DNA of 64,000 nucleotides from Paracoccaceae bacterium (lineage in GTDB: Bacteria; Pseudomonadota; Alphaproteobacteria; Rhodobacterales; Rhodobacteraceae): positions 62,001 through 126,000 of the forward strand of contig JANREX010000060.1 of NCBI GenBank assembly GCA_030758115.1. The letters run 5' to 3'. Position numbers and translations under genes: made by a program. The notes under the pieces are model-generated. The model was not told the origin of the DNA, did no database searches, and was given only the letters and a program-made list of their open reading frames with translations. Positions 47,526 to 56,726 of this stretch are shown piece by piece (positions within the stretch are counted from its first letter, which is position 1; each line of letters starts with the position of its first letter).

Positions 47526-48700
47526 TTGAACAGATGTCCGGATTTCGCGGCCTTGGTCGCAAGATAGGCTGCATTCTGCGGGGTCTTGCCCACGACCAGC
47601 GGAACCCGTTCGGTGACGGCAATGCCCTGCTTCTCCAGCATCGCCAGCTTGGCCGGATTGTTCGTCAGCAGGCGCACACGGTCAACCCCCAGGCGCGACA
47701 GAAGGGTGGCGCCAACCCGGAAGTCACGTTCGTCGTCCTGAAACCCCAGATGATGATTGGCCTCGACCGTATCGAAACCCTGATCCTGCAGGGCATAGGC
47801 GCGCATCTTGTTGGCAAGGCCGATCCCGCGCCCCTCCTGGTTGAGGTAGAGCAGGATGCCGCCACCGGCATCGGCCATGGCCGTCGCCGCCGCCTGCAAT
47901 TGAGGGCCGCAATCACATTTCAGACTGCCCAGCACATCGCCCGTGAAACAGGCCGAATGCAGACGCACCAGCACCGGCCCGCCGGGATCGGGTGTGCCGA
48001 TTTCGATCGCATAATGCTCGATTCCGCCGTCATCGGGTCGAAACACATGCACGCGCCCCGTATCGTGCACAGCCATCGGCAACCTTGCCGAGGAGACCGG
48101 ATGCTGCGTCCGTTCCTTGGTCAACTCGACCAGTATGTCTTGTGCCGCCATCGATGACAGCCCGTTCGTATCGGTCCGGACCAGACCTTCATTCCGGGCG
48201 CCGGATGCAAGCGGCACCACAAGCACCGCCGGAAGCAACTGGGCCGCTTTGGCCAGCGCCACACCCGCCTTGTGCATGATCGTTCCCGGCAAAACCCGGC
48301 CTGCCTGTCCACCGGGCAAGGCGGCCTGCAGAATCGCCCGCGACGGATCCGCCATCGCCAGCAGCCAGTTGAGGCCGGTCTGCTGCGGAACAGGCAGCAC
48401 CACTGTATCTGACGTGATCGCAGCGACATCCGCGATCCCCATCACCGCCGCACGATGTGCCGTCAGCACAAGCCCCGCACCCGCGCCACAGGCGATGATC
48501 GCGTCATGCCGTTCCTTGCTGAGGGCCTCGACCGCGACAACCAGACACGCCTCTGCCTCATGGGTGACCAGAACGGGCAGACCCATGCGCATGTCGCCCT
48601 TCAAACGCATCACGCGCTCCAGGGGGCTGGGTACGAGAAACGCCGAAAGCGGGTCTTGGGCCACGCGGGCAGAAGCTTGGGCCGGGCGGAGTGCGTTCAT
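47522..48700 (-). CDS. ribA: GTP cyclohydrolase II with degenerate N-terminal DHBPS-like domain
   Basis: GCH-II Zn motif 'SACFTGDVLGSLKCDCGPQL', 'LYLNQEGRGIGLANKMRAYALQDQGFDTVEANHHLGFQDDERDF', 'LLTNNPAKLAMLEKQGI'. Confidence 0.92.
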   Translation of the reverse strand: MNALRPAQASARVAQDPLSAFLVPSPLERVMRLKGDMRMGLPVLVTHEAEACLVVAVEALSKERHDAIIACGAGAGLVLTAHRAAVMGIADVAAITSDTVVLPVPQQTGLNWLLAMADPSRAILQAALPGGQAGRVLPGTIMHKAGVALAKAAQLLPAVLVVPLASGARNEGLVRTDTNGLSSMAAQDILVELTKERTQHPVSSARLPMAVHDTGRVHVFRPDDGGIEHYAIEIGTPDPGGPVLVRLHSACFTGDVLGSLKCDCGPQLQAAATAMADAGGGILLYLNQEGRGIGLANKMRAYALQDQGFDTVEANHHLGFQDDERDFRVGATLLSRLGVDRVRLLTNNPAKLAMLEKQGIAVTERVPLVVGKTPQNAAYLATKAAKSGHLFK

Positions 48701-48823
48701 CTGACAACCAAAATTCAATTACATCCACCTCAAACTAGCATTGAACAGATGCAGACAAGACCACGCATTCGTTTTTCGCGATGGTTTCATCCGCTTGGGC
48801 AATCTTCTGCCCATACGGGCTGA

Positions 48824-49639
48824 ATGATTGAAAAGTTGCACTATTTGACCTCTGCAAGGATCATTGCTTGCTTCCCGAGGAGAGAGAGCTTGGCGTTGGG
48901 TGTCTGGATAGGCCTTCTGAGGTCGATTGTGATCTATCACAATCCGGTGAGGACTGGGCCCTTGCGGCGGTTCTACCGCGATTTGCTGCGGCAAGGTGAC
49001 CTTGTCTTTGATGTCGGGGCGCATGTGGGCACGCGGGCGCGGGCGATGCGGGCCGCCGGGGCGCGGGTCGTGGCGCTGGAACCTCAGGCGCCTTTCACCG
49101 GGTTTCTGCGCCTGACCCTGCCGCGCGATATCCGGCTGGTCGAAGCCGCGGCAGGCGGCGCCGAAACCATGGCCGAGATGGCGGTCTCGTCCCTGCATCC
49201 CACTGTCTCGTCTCTGAAGGCCGGATTTGTCGAGGATGCCAGCGCCACGCATGGGTTCGGGCATGTGCGGTGGGACCGCAAGCAGCGGGTGCAGGTGACG
49301 ACCCTTGACCGGCTGATCGCGGAAGAAGGGATGCCGCGCTACATCAAGATCGACGTCGAGGGGTTCGAGCTTGAGGTTCTGTCTGGCCTGACCCAACCCG
49401 TGGAGATGGTGTCGGTTGAATACCTGCCAGGCTTGCCGGGTCTGACCCATGAGGTGATTGACCGGCTGATGGAGCTGGGTCCCTACCAGTTCAACCCGGT
49501 CAAAGGGGAAAGCGGTGCGTTCCTCTGGCCGCAATGGCGCGATGCGGCGGACACGCGCGCCTGGCTGGACAGCTTGCCCGCGACCGCAGGATCAGGCGAT
49601 CTTTACGCGCGGCTTGCTGGCCCCGACACGCCCGCCTAG
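48824..49639 (+). CDS. FkbM family methyltransferase
   Basis: 'GDLVFDVGAHVGTRARAMRAAGARVVALEPQ', 'RVQVTTLDRLIAEEGMPRYIKIDVEGFELEVLSGL'. Confidence 0.9.
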   Translation: MIEKLHYLTSARIIACFPRRESLALGVWIGLLRSIVIYHNPVRTGPLRRFYRDLLRQGDLVFDVGAHVGTRARAMRAAGARVVALEPQAPFTGFLRLTLPRDIRLVEAAAGGAETMAEMAVSSLHPTVSSLKAGFVEDASATHGFGHVRWDRKQRVQVTTLDRLIAEEGMPRYIKIDVEGFELEVLSGLTQPVEMVSVEYLPGLPGLTHEVIDRLMELGPYQFNPVKGESGAFLWPQWRDAADTRAWLDSLPATAGSGDLYARLAGPDTPA

Positions 49640-50430
49640 GCGCGCAGCAAAGCGGCGAAGGCATCGAACAGGCGCGGCGCGGCCGTCAGCACCGTGCCCT
49701 GATCCTCGGGTTGTTCCGCAGGATCAAGGGATCCGACCACCGCGCCCGCCTCGCGCAGCAGCACCAGCCCGGCCGCGATATCCCAGGGGCGCAAGCGACG
49801 TTCCCAGAAACCGTCCAGCCGTCCGGCGGCCACATAGGCCAGGTCAAGCGCTGCGGCCCCCATGCGCCGCACGCCGGCACAAGAGGGCATCAGCCGTGCA
49901 ATGTCGGCGGCATGATCATCGATATGATCCATCCCGCCAAAGGGAATGCCCGTGCCGAACAAGGCCGCATTCAGGCTTGCCGTATCCGCAACCTCGATCG
50001 GCGCACCGTTCAGCCAGGCGCCTGAACCGGTACTGGCGCAGAAGGTCTCGCTCTTGGCGGGGTCATGGACAACACCCACAGACAAAACGCCATCGACCTC
50101 CAGCGCGACGGACACCGCCCAATGCGGGATCCCGCGCAGGAAATTGGTGGTTCCATCCAGCGGATCCACGATCCAGCGGCGGCGCTGCGCCCCGACGGCA
50201 ATGGCCTCTGTTTCCTCGCCCAGCCAGCCATCGTCGGGACAGACGCCAAGCAGCGTGTCCCGCAGGCTAGCCTCGGCATCCAGATCCGCCTGAGACAGGA
50301 AATCGCCCGCGCGCTTTTGCGTCACGCGCAGGTTCTGCCTGCGCGACCAGTGATCCATCAGGATGTCGCCCGCTGCCTGCGCCGCGCGCTGCGCCAAGGC
50401 AAGATCGTCTTGCAGCTGCCTGTCAATCAT
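49636..50430 (-). CDS. Inositol monophosphatase family protein
   Basis: 'LGEETEAI', 'RRRWIVDPLDGTTNFLRGIPHWAVSVAL', 'RRMGAAALDLAYVAAGRLDGFWERRLRPWDIAAG'. Confidence 0.93.
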   Translation of the reverse strand: MIDRQLQDDLALAQRAAQAAGDILMDHWSRRQNLRVTQKRAGDFLSQADLDAEASLRDTLLGVCPDDGWLGEETEAIAVGAQRRRWIVDPLDGTTNFLRGIPHWAVSVALEVDGVLSVGVVHDPAKSETFCASTGSGAWLNGAPIEVADTASLNAALFGTGIPFGGMDHIDDHAADIARLMPSCAGVRRMGAAALDLAYVAAGRLDGFWERRLRPWDIAAGLVLLREAGAVVGSLDPAEQPEDQGTVLTAAPRLFDAFAALLRA

Positions 50431-51482
50431 GCGCGGCCCGCCGCCTGATCCAGCGCAAGACCGGCAATCCGCGCGGTTTCCGCCCATGATGACAACCGCC
50501 CGCCTGCCAGACGCGCCGCCTTGCCCATGTCGTCGCGCAAGGTGTGATCGGTCAGCAGGCGGCGCAATGCCAGGGCAAATGCGCGGGGATCGTCCCGCGC
50601 GACCAGAAGGCCTGCTGAACGCGGAACCGTGTCAGGAACGGCCCCGGTCCGGCAGGACACGATAGGCAAGCCATGCACAAGCGCCTCGTTGAAAACGATC
50701 CCGTAGCCCTCGTAGCGCGTCGCCAGGGCGAAGATCGACGCCCTTTGGTAAAGCGTCTCAAGCACCTGATCGGACACGCGACCGGCCAAGTTGATCCGCC
50801 CTGACAGTCCCGCTTGCCGAATACGGTCCTCCAGCGCGTCGGAATGACCCTTTTCCCAAGGGTTTCCGACGATTTCAGCCCGCCATTCCAGATCGGCAAT
50901 CCTTGCCAATGCATCGATCAGAACGTCATGGCCCTTGCGCGGATGCAGGATCCCGACCGACAGGATCAGGGGCGGGCTTTCCGGCGCGACAGGCGTATCA
51001 GGGGCCAGCAGGTCAATGCCGGGCAAGGCCACATGAATCCGTGCCGCATCGACATCGTAACGCTCTGTCAGGATCGCCCGCGTATGCGGGCTGGGAACAA
51101 GGATCTGCTCTGCATGGCGCAGGTTGTCGCGTTCGGTCCGCCACAGGTGATCCTGCACATCCTGCGGCAGGCCGCTTTCCAGTGCCAGCGGATGATGCAC
51201 AAGCGCCACGATGGGCGCCTTGATCAGACCCACCTGCAAAGGGTCCAGCGCGCCGAAGGCCAGACCGTCGATGATCACGGGGCAGGTTGCGGGCAGCGCC
51301 TGCAAGGCGCGCATCGCCGCGTCCATCTCTTGCGGGGACGGAAATGGGAAACTGTCGGGCAAGGCGACAAGCTGCATGTCGCGCCCTGCAGCGCGCAATT
51401 CCGCAAGCAGCCGCCGATCATAGATATAGCCGCCGGTCACTGTGTTGATATCGCCGGGGACGGCCAGGGCGGCTGCGATCAT
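50427..51482 (-). CDS. Glycosyltransferase family 4
   Basis: 'PLILSVGILHPRKGHDVLIDALARIADLEWRAEIVGN', 'ALATRYEGYGIVFNEALVHGLPIVSCRTGAVPDTVP'. Confidence 0.9.
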   Translation of the reverse strand: MIAAALAVPGDINTVTGGYIYDRRLLAELRAAGRDMQLVALPDSFPFPSPQEMDAAMRALQALPATCPVIIDGLAFGALDPLQVGLIKAPIVALVHHPLALESGLPQDVQDHLWRTERDNLRHAEQILVPSPHTRAILTERYDVDAARIHVALPGIDLLAPDTPVAPESPPLILSVGILHPRKGHDVLIDALARIADLEWRAEIVGNPWEKGHSDALEDRIRQAGLSGRINLAGRVSDQVLETLYQRASIFALATRYEGYGIVFNEALVHGLPIVSCRTGAVPDTVPRSAGLLVARDDPRAFALALRRLLTDHTLRDDMGKAARLAGGRLSSWAETARIAGLALDQAAGRA

Positions 51483-51608
51483 GGGGGGTCCGTTGCTGGA
51501 ATGTGCAGATGTTCAGATCCCGCAAGCCTAGGGCTGCAACCGGGACAGGCAAGCCCCGATTGCGCGGCAGGCCGGGATTGCCGAAATGCCCCCGGCCCGT
51601 TTGCCCCC

Positions 51609-54062
51609 TCAGGCGCGCAACCGCAGGCCTTCGGGGTCGAAGGGCGGTTTGTCCAGCACGGTCGCTGGTGTGTCCAGCCCCAGAATCGAGACCATGACCC
51701 TGTCGCCCGGCCTGGCCATGCCTGCCTTGAGATAGGCAATGGCCAACGATTTGCCGACCGAAAAGCCATAGCCGCCCGAGGATACCTGGCCCAGCGGGGT
51801 GCCGTCGCTGAGGAAAACCGGCTCGCCCCCCCATGCATCGGCACCATCGGTCTGGATCTCGAGCATCGTGATCACATCGCGCGGCGGCAGGGCGGCAATA
51901 GCTTCCCAAGCCGCCTTGTTCAGGAACGGTTTGTCCGCCTTCACAAGTCGGTCCAAGCCGGATTCCTGCGGCCAGTATTCGGGGCTGTAGTCACGCCCCC
52001 AGGACCCATAGCCCTTTTCGATCCGCAGGCTGGCAAGGGCGCGGCTGCCGACCGGACCGGCGCCGACCTCGCGGCCAGCATCCAGAAGGGCTGCGTAAAG
52101 CTTGACCTGATCACTCGCGGCGCAGTGCAACTCCCACCCAAGATCGCCGGTAAAGCTGACACGCAACGCGACGCAGGGCACACCCGCCACCGATATGCGG
52201 GCCGACGACATGAAGGGAAAGGCGTCATTGGTCAGATCCGCATTCGTCAGGCGCCCCAGAAGGTCGCGCGCCTTGGGGCCAGCCACGTTGAACCCGCAGG
52301 TCGTGTCAGTCAGGCTTTCGAAGGTGGTGCCATCGGGCAGCGGGATCGCCCGGAAGAATCGCTGATGGAACCGTTCGGCCATGCCCGATCCGATCACCCA
52401 GAACTCCTGCTCGCCCAGGCGCGTGACGGTGAAATCGCCCGCGATACCACCGCGCACGCCGATCAGCGGCGTCAGGCAGGACCGGCCGATGCGCGTGGGC
52501 ATCCGGTTGGCGAACAGCGCGTTCAACCACTCCTCGGCACCCGGTCCGGCCACGCGGTATTTGGCGAAATTCGAGATGTCGATGATCCCGGCCTTGTCGC
52601 GCAGCATACGCGCCTCGCGGCCCACGGGGCCAAACCAGTTCTGGCGCGTGAAGCCATAAGTCTCCTCCTGGGGTTCGCCCGTCGCGGCAAACCACAGCGG
52701 ATGTTCCCAGCCGTAGTTCAGGCCAAAGACCGCGCCCATGTCCTTTTGCATCGCATAGGCCGGGCGGCAGCGCATGGGGCGGCCTGCCGCACGTTCTTCC
52801 GTCGGGAAATGGATCTTGAAGCGATGGGCATACTGATCCTCGACCCGCGCACGGGTAAAGGCCTTGTCGGCCCAATGGCCAAAGCGGGCCATGTCCCAGT
52901 TGAACATGTCCAGCAGCGGCTCGCCCTCGACGATCCATTCGGCAGCCAGCTTGCCCAGACCACCGGATTGCGAGAAACCGGGAATGATCCCGCAGCAGCA
53001 GAAATACCCCCGCATTTCAGGCACCGGGCCAAACAGGGCCGAACTGTCGGGCGACCAGATCATCGGGCCGTTGATGACCCGCTTGATCCCGGCCTGCCCG
53101 ACAGCGGGAACGCGCGCGATGGCCCGCAGCATGTTGGGCTCGATCCGGTCAAGGTCATCGGCGAACAGCTCGTGACCAAATCCTTGCGGCGTGCCATCTT
53201 CGGCCCAGAAGCGCATGTCGCGCTCATAGGCGCCGACCAGCAGGCCAAGCCCCTCCTGGCGCAGGTAATATTCACCGTCACGATCCGCGACCGAGGGCAG
53301 ACGCCGCCCAAGCGCGGCAACCTCGGCAATGGTTTCGGTGACGAAATACTGATGTTCGGTCGGCATCAGGGGCAAGGACAGGCCCGCCATCTGCGCCACT
53401 TCGCGCGCCCAGAGACCGGCCGCGTTGATCACCCAAGGCGTGCGGATATCGCCGCGTTCCGTACGCACGATCCAGGTGCCGTCGGGTTGTGCCTCGGTCC
53501 CTGTGACCGGGGTGAAACGATGGATCGACGCGCCCAGCGCCCGCGCACCGGCGGCATAGGCATGGGTAACACCCGAGGGGTCCACGTTGCCGCCGTCGGG
53601 TTCGTACATGATGCAGCGGATCCCGTCGAAATCGACCAGCGGATGCAGCCGCTCTGCCTCGGTGCGCGACACCTCGTGGAAATTCATGCCATAGCGGCGT
53701 GCACGCGCCGCCTGGATGCGCAGCTGATGTTCACGCGCCTCTGTCTGCGCCAGATACAATGATCCGGGCTGGAAGATCCCGCAACCCTGACCTGTCTCGG
53801 CCTCGAGCGTCTTGTAAAGCTGCATCGTGTAATGCTGGATGCGGCTGATGTTGGTGATGTCGTGCAGACCGTGGATGTTGGCGGCTGCATGCCATGTCGA
53901 CCCCGAAGTCAGTTCGGACCGTTCCAGCAGGACCGCATCGGTCCAGCCCTTCTGCGCAAGATGGTAAAGGATCGAACAGCCCACGAGCCCGCCGCCGATG
54001 ACGACGGCAGGGGCGTGGCTTGGCAGGGGCTTTGCCGTGGTATTGGCCTGTATGGTGCTCAT
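51609..54062 (-). CDS. Dimethylglycine/sarcosine dehydrogenase-like FAD oxidoreductase with GcvT domain
   Basis: FAD motif 'AVVIGGGLVGCSILYHLAQKGWTDAVLLERSELTSGSTWHAA'; C-terminal GcvT 'RISVAGVPCVALRVSFTGDLGWELHCAASDQVKLYAALLDAG...SLRIEKGY'. Confidence 0.93.
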   Translation of the reverse strand: MSTIQANTTAKPLPSHAPAVVIGGGLVGCSILYHLAQKGWTDAVLLERSELTSGSTWHAAANIHGLHDITNISRIQHYTMQLYKTLEAETGQGCGIFQPGSLYLAQTEAREHQLRIQAARARRYGMNFHEVSRTEAERLHPLVDFDGIRCIMYEPDGGNVDPSGVTHAYAAGARALGASIHRFTPVTGTEAQPDGTWIVRTERGDIRTPWVINAAGLWAREVAQMAGLSLPLMPTEHQYFVTETIAEVAALGRRLPSVADRDGEYYLRQEGLGLLVGAYERDMRFWAEDGTPQGFGHELFADDLDRIEPNMLRAIARVPAVGQAGIKRVINGPMIWSPDSSALFGPVPEMRGYFCCCGIIPGFSQSGGLGKLAAEWIVEGEPLLDMFNWDMARFGHWADKAFTRARVEDQYAHRFKIHFPTEERAAGRPMRCRPAYAMQKDMGAVFGLNYGWEHPLWFAATGEPQEETYGFTRQNWFGPVGREARMLRDKAGIIDISNFAKYRVAGPGAEEWLNALFANRMPTRIGRSCLTPLIGVRGGIAGDFTVTRLGEQEFWVIGSGMAERFHQRFFRAIPLPDGTTFESLTDTTCGFNVAGPKARDLLGRLTNADLTNDAFPFMSSARISVAGVPCVALRVSFTGDLGWELHCAASDQVKLYAALLDAGREVGAGPVGSRALASLRIEKGYGSWGRDYSPEYWPQESGLDRLVKADKPFLNKAAWEAIAALPPRDVITMLEIQTDGADAWGGEPVFLSDGTPLGQVSSGGYGFSVGKSLAIAYLKAGMARPGDRVMVSILGLDTPATVLDKPPFDPEGLRLRA

Positions 54063-55597
54063 GGTTCGTCCTGTCCGATGTCCTGCTTGCGGTTGGCGAC
54101 ATAGGCCTCCAGCTCTTCGCGGATGGCCGGGTCTATGGCGGGTTCTTCGTAATCGCGCAGCGCTTGCTGCCAGATGCCCGTCGCGCGATGCAGCGCGTCA
54201 TGCGATCCGGCCGCCTCCCATGCGCCATGGTTGGTCCAGTCCGACAACAGCGGGCGGTAAAAGGCGGTCTCGTAGCGTTCCATCGTGTGGGGACTGCCGA
54301 AGAAATGCCCGCCCGTGGGAACAGCCGCGATGGCATCAAAGCCAAGTTCACCCTCGGAGGCATCGAAGGGGCGAAGGATTTCCATCATGTTCTGCAGGAT
54401 CTCGACATCCAGAACCAGCTTTTCGAAACTGGCCGTCAGACCGCCCTCCAACCAGCCGGCCGCGTGATAGATCAGGTTCGCGCCCCCCATCACGGCACCC
54501 CATGTCGCCATCGAGGTTTCGTAAGCCGCCTGCAGGTCGCAAGCGTTCGAGGCATTGGAATTCGAACTGCGGTAGGGCAGGCCGTAGCGCCGCGCGAGCT
54601 GCCCTGCGATCACATTGGCCCGCGTGTTTTCCGGCGTGCCAAAGGCAGGTGCGCCGGACCGCATGTCCACGTTCGACGTGAAAGCCCCGTACATGACCGG
54701 CGCGCCGGGGCGCACCAGTTGCGTCAGCGTGATGCCGAACAGCGCCTCGGCATTCTGCTGGGCCAGTGCCGCGGCAAGTGTCACAGGCGTCATCGCCCCC
54801 ATCAAGGTGAAGGGGGTGATCGTGACAGGCTGCCCGTGTTCGGCCATGGCGATCAGGCCCTCGCCCATCTCCTGATCAAACAAACGGGGCGAGTTCACGC
54901 TGATGATCGTGATGACGCCGGGATCGCTGGCGATCTGGTCCATCGTGATCCCGCGCGAAATGGCCATCATGCGGATACCGTCCATCGCACGTCCGCGACC
55001 GATCGCCGTGCAGTGATAGGTCATATCGGACAGCGTCAGGTTCGCCATGTAGCAATCAAGATGGCGGGTATTCGACGGCAACTCCTGCGGCGCGGCCACT
55101 TGGTTGCCGATCATGTGGATCGCGTTGAAATGCTGCGCGAGGCGGATGAAATCCTTGTAGTCGGCCATGTTGCCCGGCCGCCGCCCCCGCAAGGCGTCAT
55201 GCACATTGGGCGGCCCCGCCACCAGGCCGAAATTCAGCGCACGCCCCCCGAATGTCAGCCGCCGGGCGGGATTGCGCGGGGTCAGGGTAAAGCTGCGTGG
55301 CACCGTGGCCAGCGCCGCATTCACGATCGCTTCGTCGATGCGCACGATGCCCGTGTCACGATCAACCAGCGCGCCCGCTTGTTCGAACAGCGCCATGACC
55401 TTTTCACCATCCACACGAATGCCAAGTTCGGACAGGATGCGGATAGAGGTCGCATGCAGCCTGTCCATGGCCTCGGGGTCGGCCATCTCAAGCGGAGCAT
55501 AAGGATTTTCAACGTTGCGCCATGGCAATTGGGACAGCCCGCTGCCCGTACGCGCCGCTTTTCCACGCCGCCCGCCGCTGCGCCGCTCTTCGGTCAT
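54059..55597 (-). CDS. MttB (trimethylamine methyltransferase) family protein, apparently non-pyrrolysine
   Basis: 'NFGLVAGPPNVHDALRGRRPGNMADYKDFIRLAQHFNAIHMIGNQVAAPQELPSNTRHLDCY'; 512 aa continuous frame with no in-frame amber; ATGA overlap with DMGDH-like gene. Confidence 0.92.
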   Translation of the reverse strand: MTEERRSGGRRGKAARTGSGLSQLPWRNVENPYAPLEMADPEAMDRLHATSIRILSELGIRVDGEKVMALFEQAGALVDRDTGIVRIDEAIVNAALATVPRSFTLTPRNPARRLTFGGRALNFGLVAGPPNVHDALRGRRPGNMADYKDFIRLAQHFNAIHMIGNQVAAPQELPSNTRHLDCYMANLTLSDMTYHCTAIGRGRAMDGIRMMAISRGITMDQIASDPGVITIISVNSPRLFDQEMGEGLIAMAEHGQPVTITPFTLMGAMTPVTLAAALAQQNAEALFGITLTQLVRPGAPVMYGAFTSNVDMRSGAPAFGTPENTRANVIAGQLARRYGLPYRSSNSNASNACDLQAAYETSMATWGAVMGGANLIYHAAGWLEGGLTASFEKLVLDVEILQNMMEILRPFDASEGELGFDAIAAVPTGGHFFGSPHTMERYETAFYRPLLSDWTNHGAWEAAGSHDALHRATGIWQQALRDYEEPAIDPAIREELEAYVANRKQDIGQDEP

Positions 55598-55789
55598 CGG
55601 GGGTCCTTTCCTTGACCAGCCATGCCCTGAACGCGCCAATACGCTCAACAGGCAAGACCCAAGATAGACGGGGGCAGACAGGGGTGCATATGGATGTTTC
55701 GGGGTCTTGCCATAAATAAAACGTTGTCATGGGCGCGATGGCGCGCGAAAGATGCCCGCACCGGCAGCAGCGCGAGCGACGAGGGCTTC

Positions 55790-56686
55790 ATGACAAGACC
55801 GCCACCGCCCCTGAACCTGATCCGCGCCTTCGAAGCCTCGGCCCGGCACTTGAGCTTCACGAAGGCTGCGGGGGAACTGGGCTATACCCAGGCGGCCATC
55901 AGTGGTCAGGTCCGGGCGCTGGAGCAGTATGTGGGGCGCGATCTGTTCCTGCGCCATGCGCGCAGCCTGCAACTGACCGAGGTGGGATCGGCCTTTCTGC
56001 CGACGCTGCGGCAAGCGCTGGCCCAGATCGATGCGGCAACCGATGCCATAGCCTCGGGCGGGCGGGACCGGACGGTCATGGTGGCCTGCCCCGTCAGCCT
56101 GGCCGAGAACTGGTTGCCGCAAGCTGTTGCCAGCTTTCATGCAGCACATCCCGACATCGAGGTCACGATCCACGGCACCGTCTGGGAAACCGGCGAAGAC
56201 CCGATCGCGGATCTGACCATCTCGGTCTGTCGTCATGACGAGGTTCCACCGGGGGCAAGACGGCTGTGGCCCGAAACCCTGTCCCTGGTCTGTGCGCCTG
56301 CGCTGGCAGATCGTTGCAGGCATCTGGCGGATCTTGCAACGCTCCCGCGTGTTCTGGTGTCCGGACGGCAAGAATACTGGTCGCTTCTGGCCGACGCAGG
56401 CAATGATCCTGCCTTGGGTCAGGTCGATCTGGCGTCGGGCGCGCAATTCCGCTCGAACAGCTCCAACGTTGCGCTGGAACTGGCGGTTCAGGGTCTGGGC
56501 ATCACCATCGCCGTGACATCGCTTGCAAGGCTCTACCTTGACCGGGGCTTGCTGGTCGAACCCTTCACCCTGCGCCCCGAAAGCCCCTGGGCCTATTTCG
56601 TCGCACCCGGAAGCACGCGGCGCACCAGTGCGGTCAGCCGGATGATGGCGCATCTTCTGCAATGCGGTGCTGCCAACACCCCCTGA
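55790..56686 (+). CDS. LysR family transcriptional regulator (GcvA-like)
   Basis: 'PPPLNLIRAFEASARHLSFTKAAGELGYTQAAISGQVRALEQYVGRDLFLRHARSLQLTEVGSAFLP'. Confidence 0.93.
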   Translation: MTRPPPPLNLIRAFEASARHLSFTKAAGELGYTQAAISGQVRALEQYVGRDLFLRHARSLQLTEVGSAFLPTLRQALAQIDAATDAIASGGRDRTVMVACPVSLAENWLPQAVASFHAAHPDIEVTIHGTVWETGEDPIADLTISVCRHDEVPPGARRLWPETLSLVCAPALADRCRHLADLATLPRVLVSGRQEYWSLLADAGNDPALGQVDLASGAQFRSNSSNVALELAVQGLGITIAVTSLARLYLDRGLLVEPFTLRPESPWAYFVAPGSTRRTSAVSRMMAHLLQCGAANTP

Positions 56687-56726
56687 GGGCGCTGGCTGAG
56701 GGGGCCGGATCCGTTGCGGCGGCTCG

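Noticed and set aside
50814-53762. 982-aa plus-strand ORF (and other long antisense ORFs such as 28623-31139, 11201-12895, 54020-55615, 15554-17536)
   Set aside because: All are antisense to well-supported genes (GT4/DMGDH-like, glcDE, xsc, mttB-like, soeA). They are rich in Arg/His/Gln/Gly as expected from the complementary frame of GC-rich codons, and show no recognisable domains.
54059-55597. MttB homologue as a pyrrolysine-containing enzyme
   Set aside because: The frame is continuous for 512 codons with no in-frame TAG, so pyrrolysine is not needed for full length.
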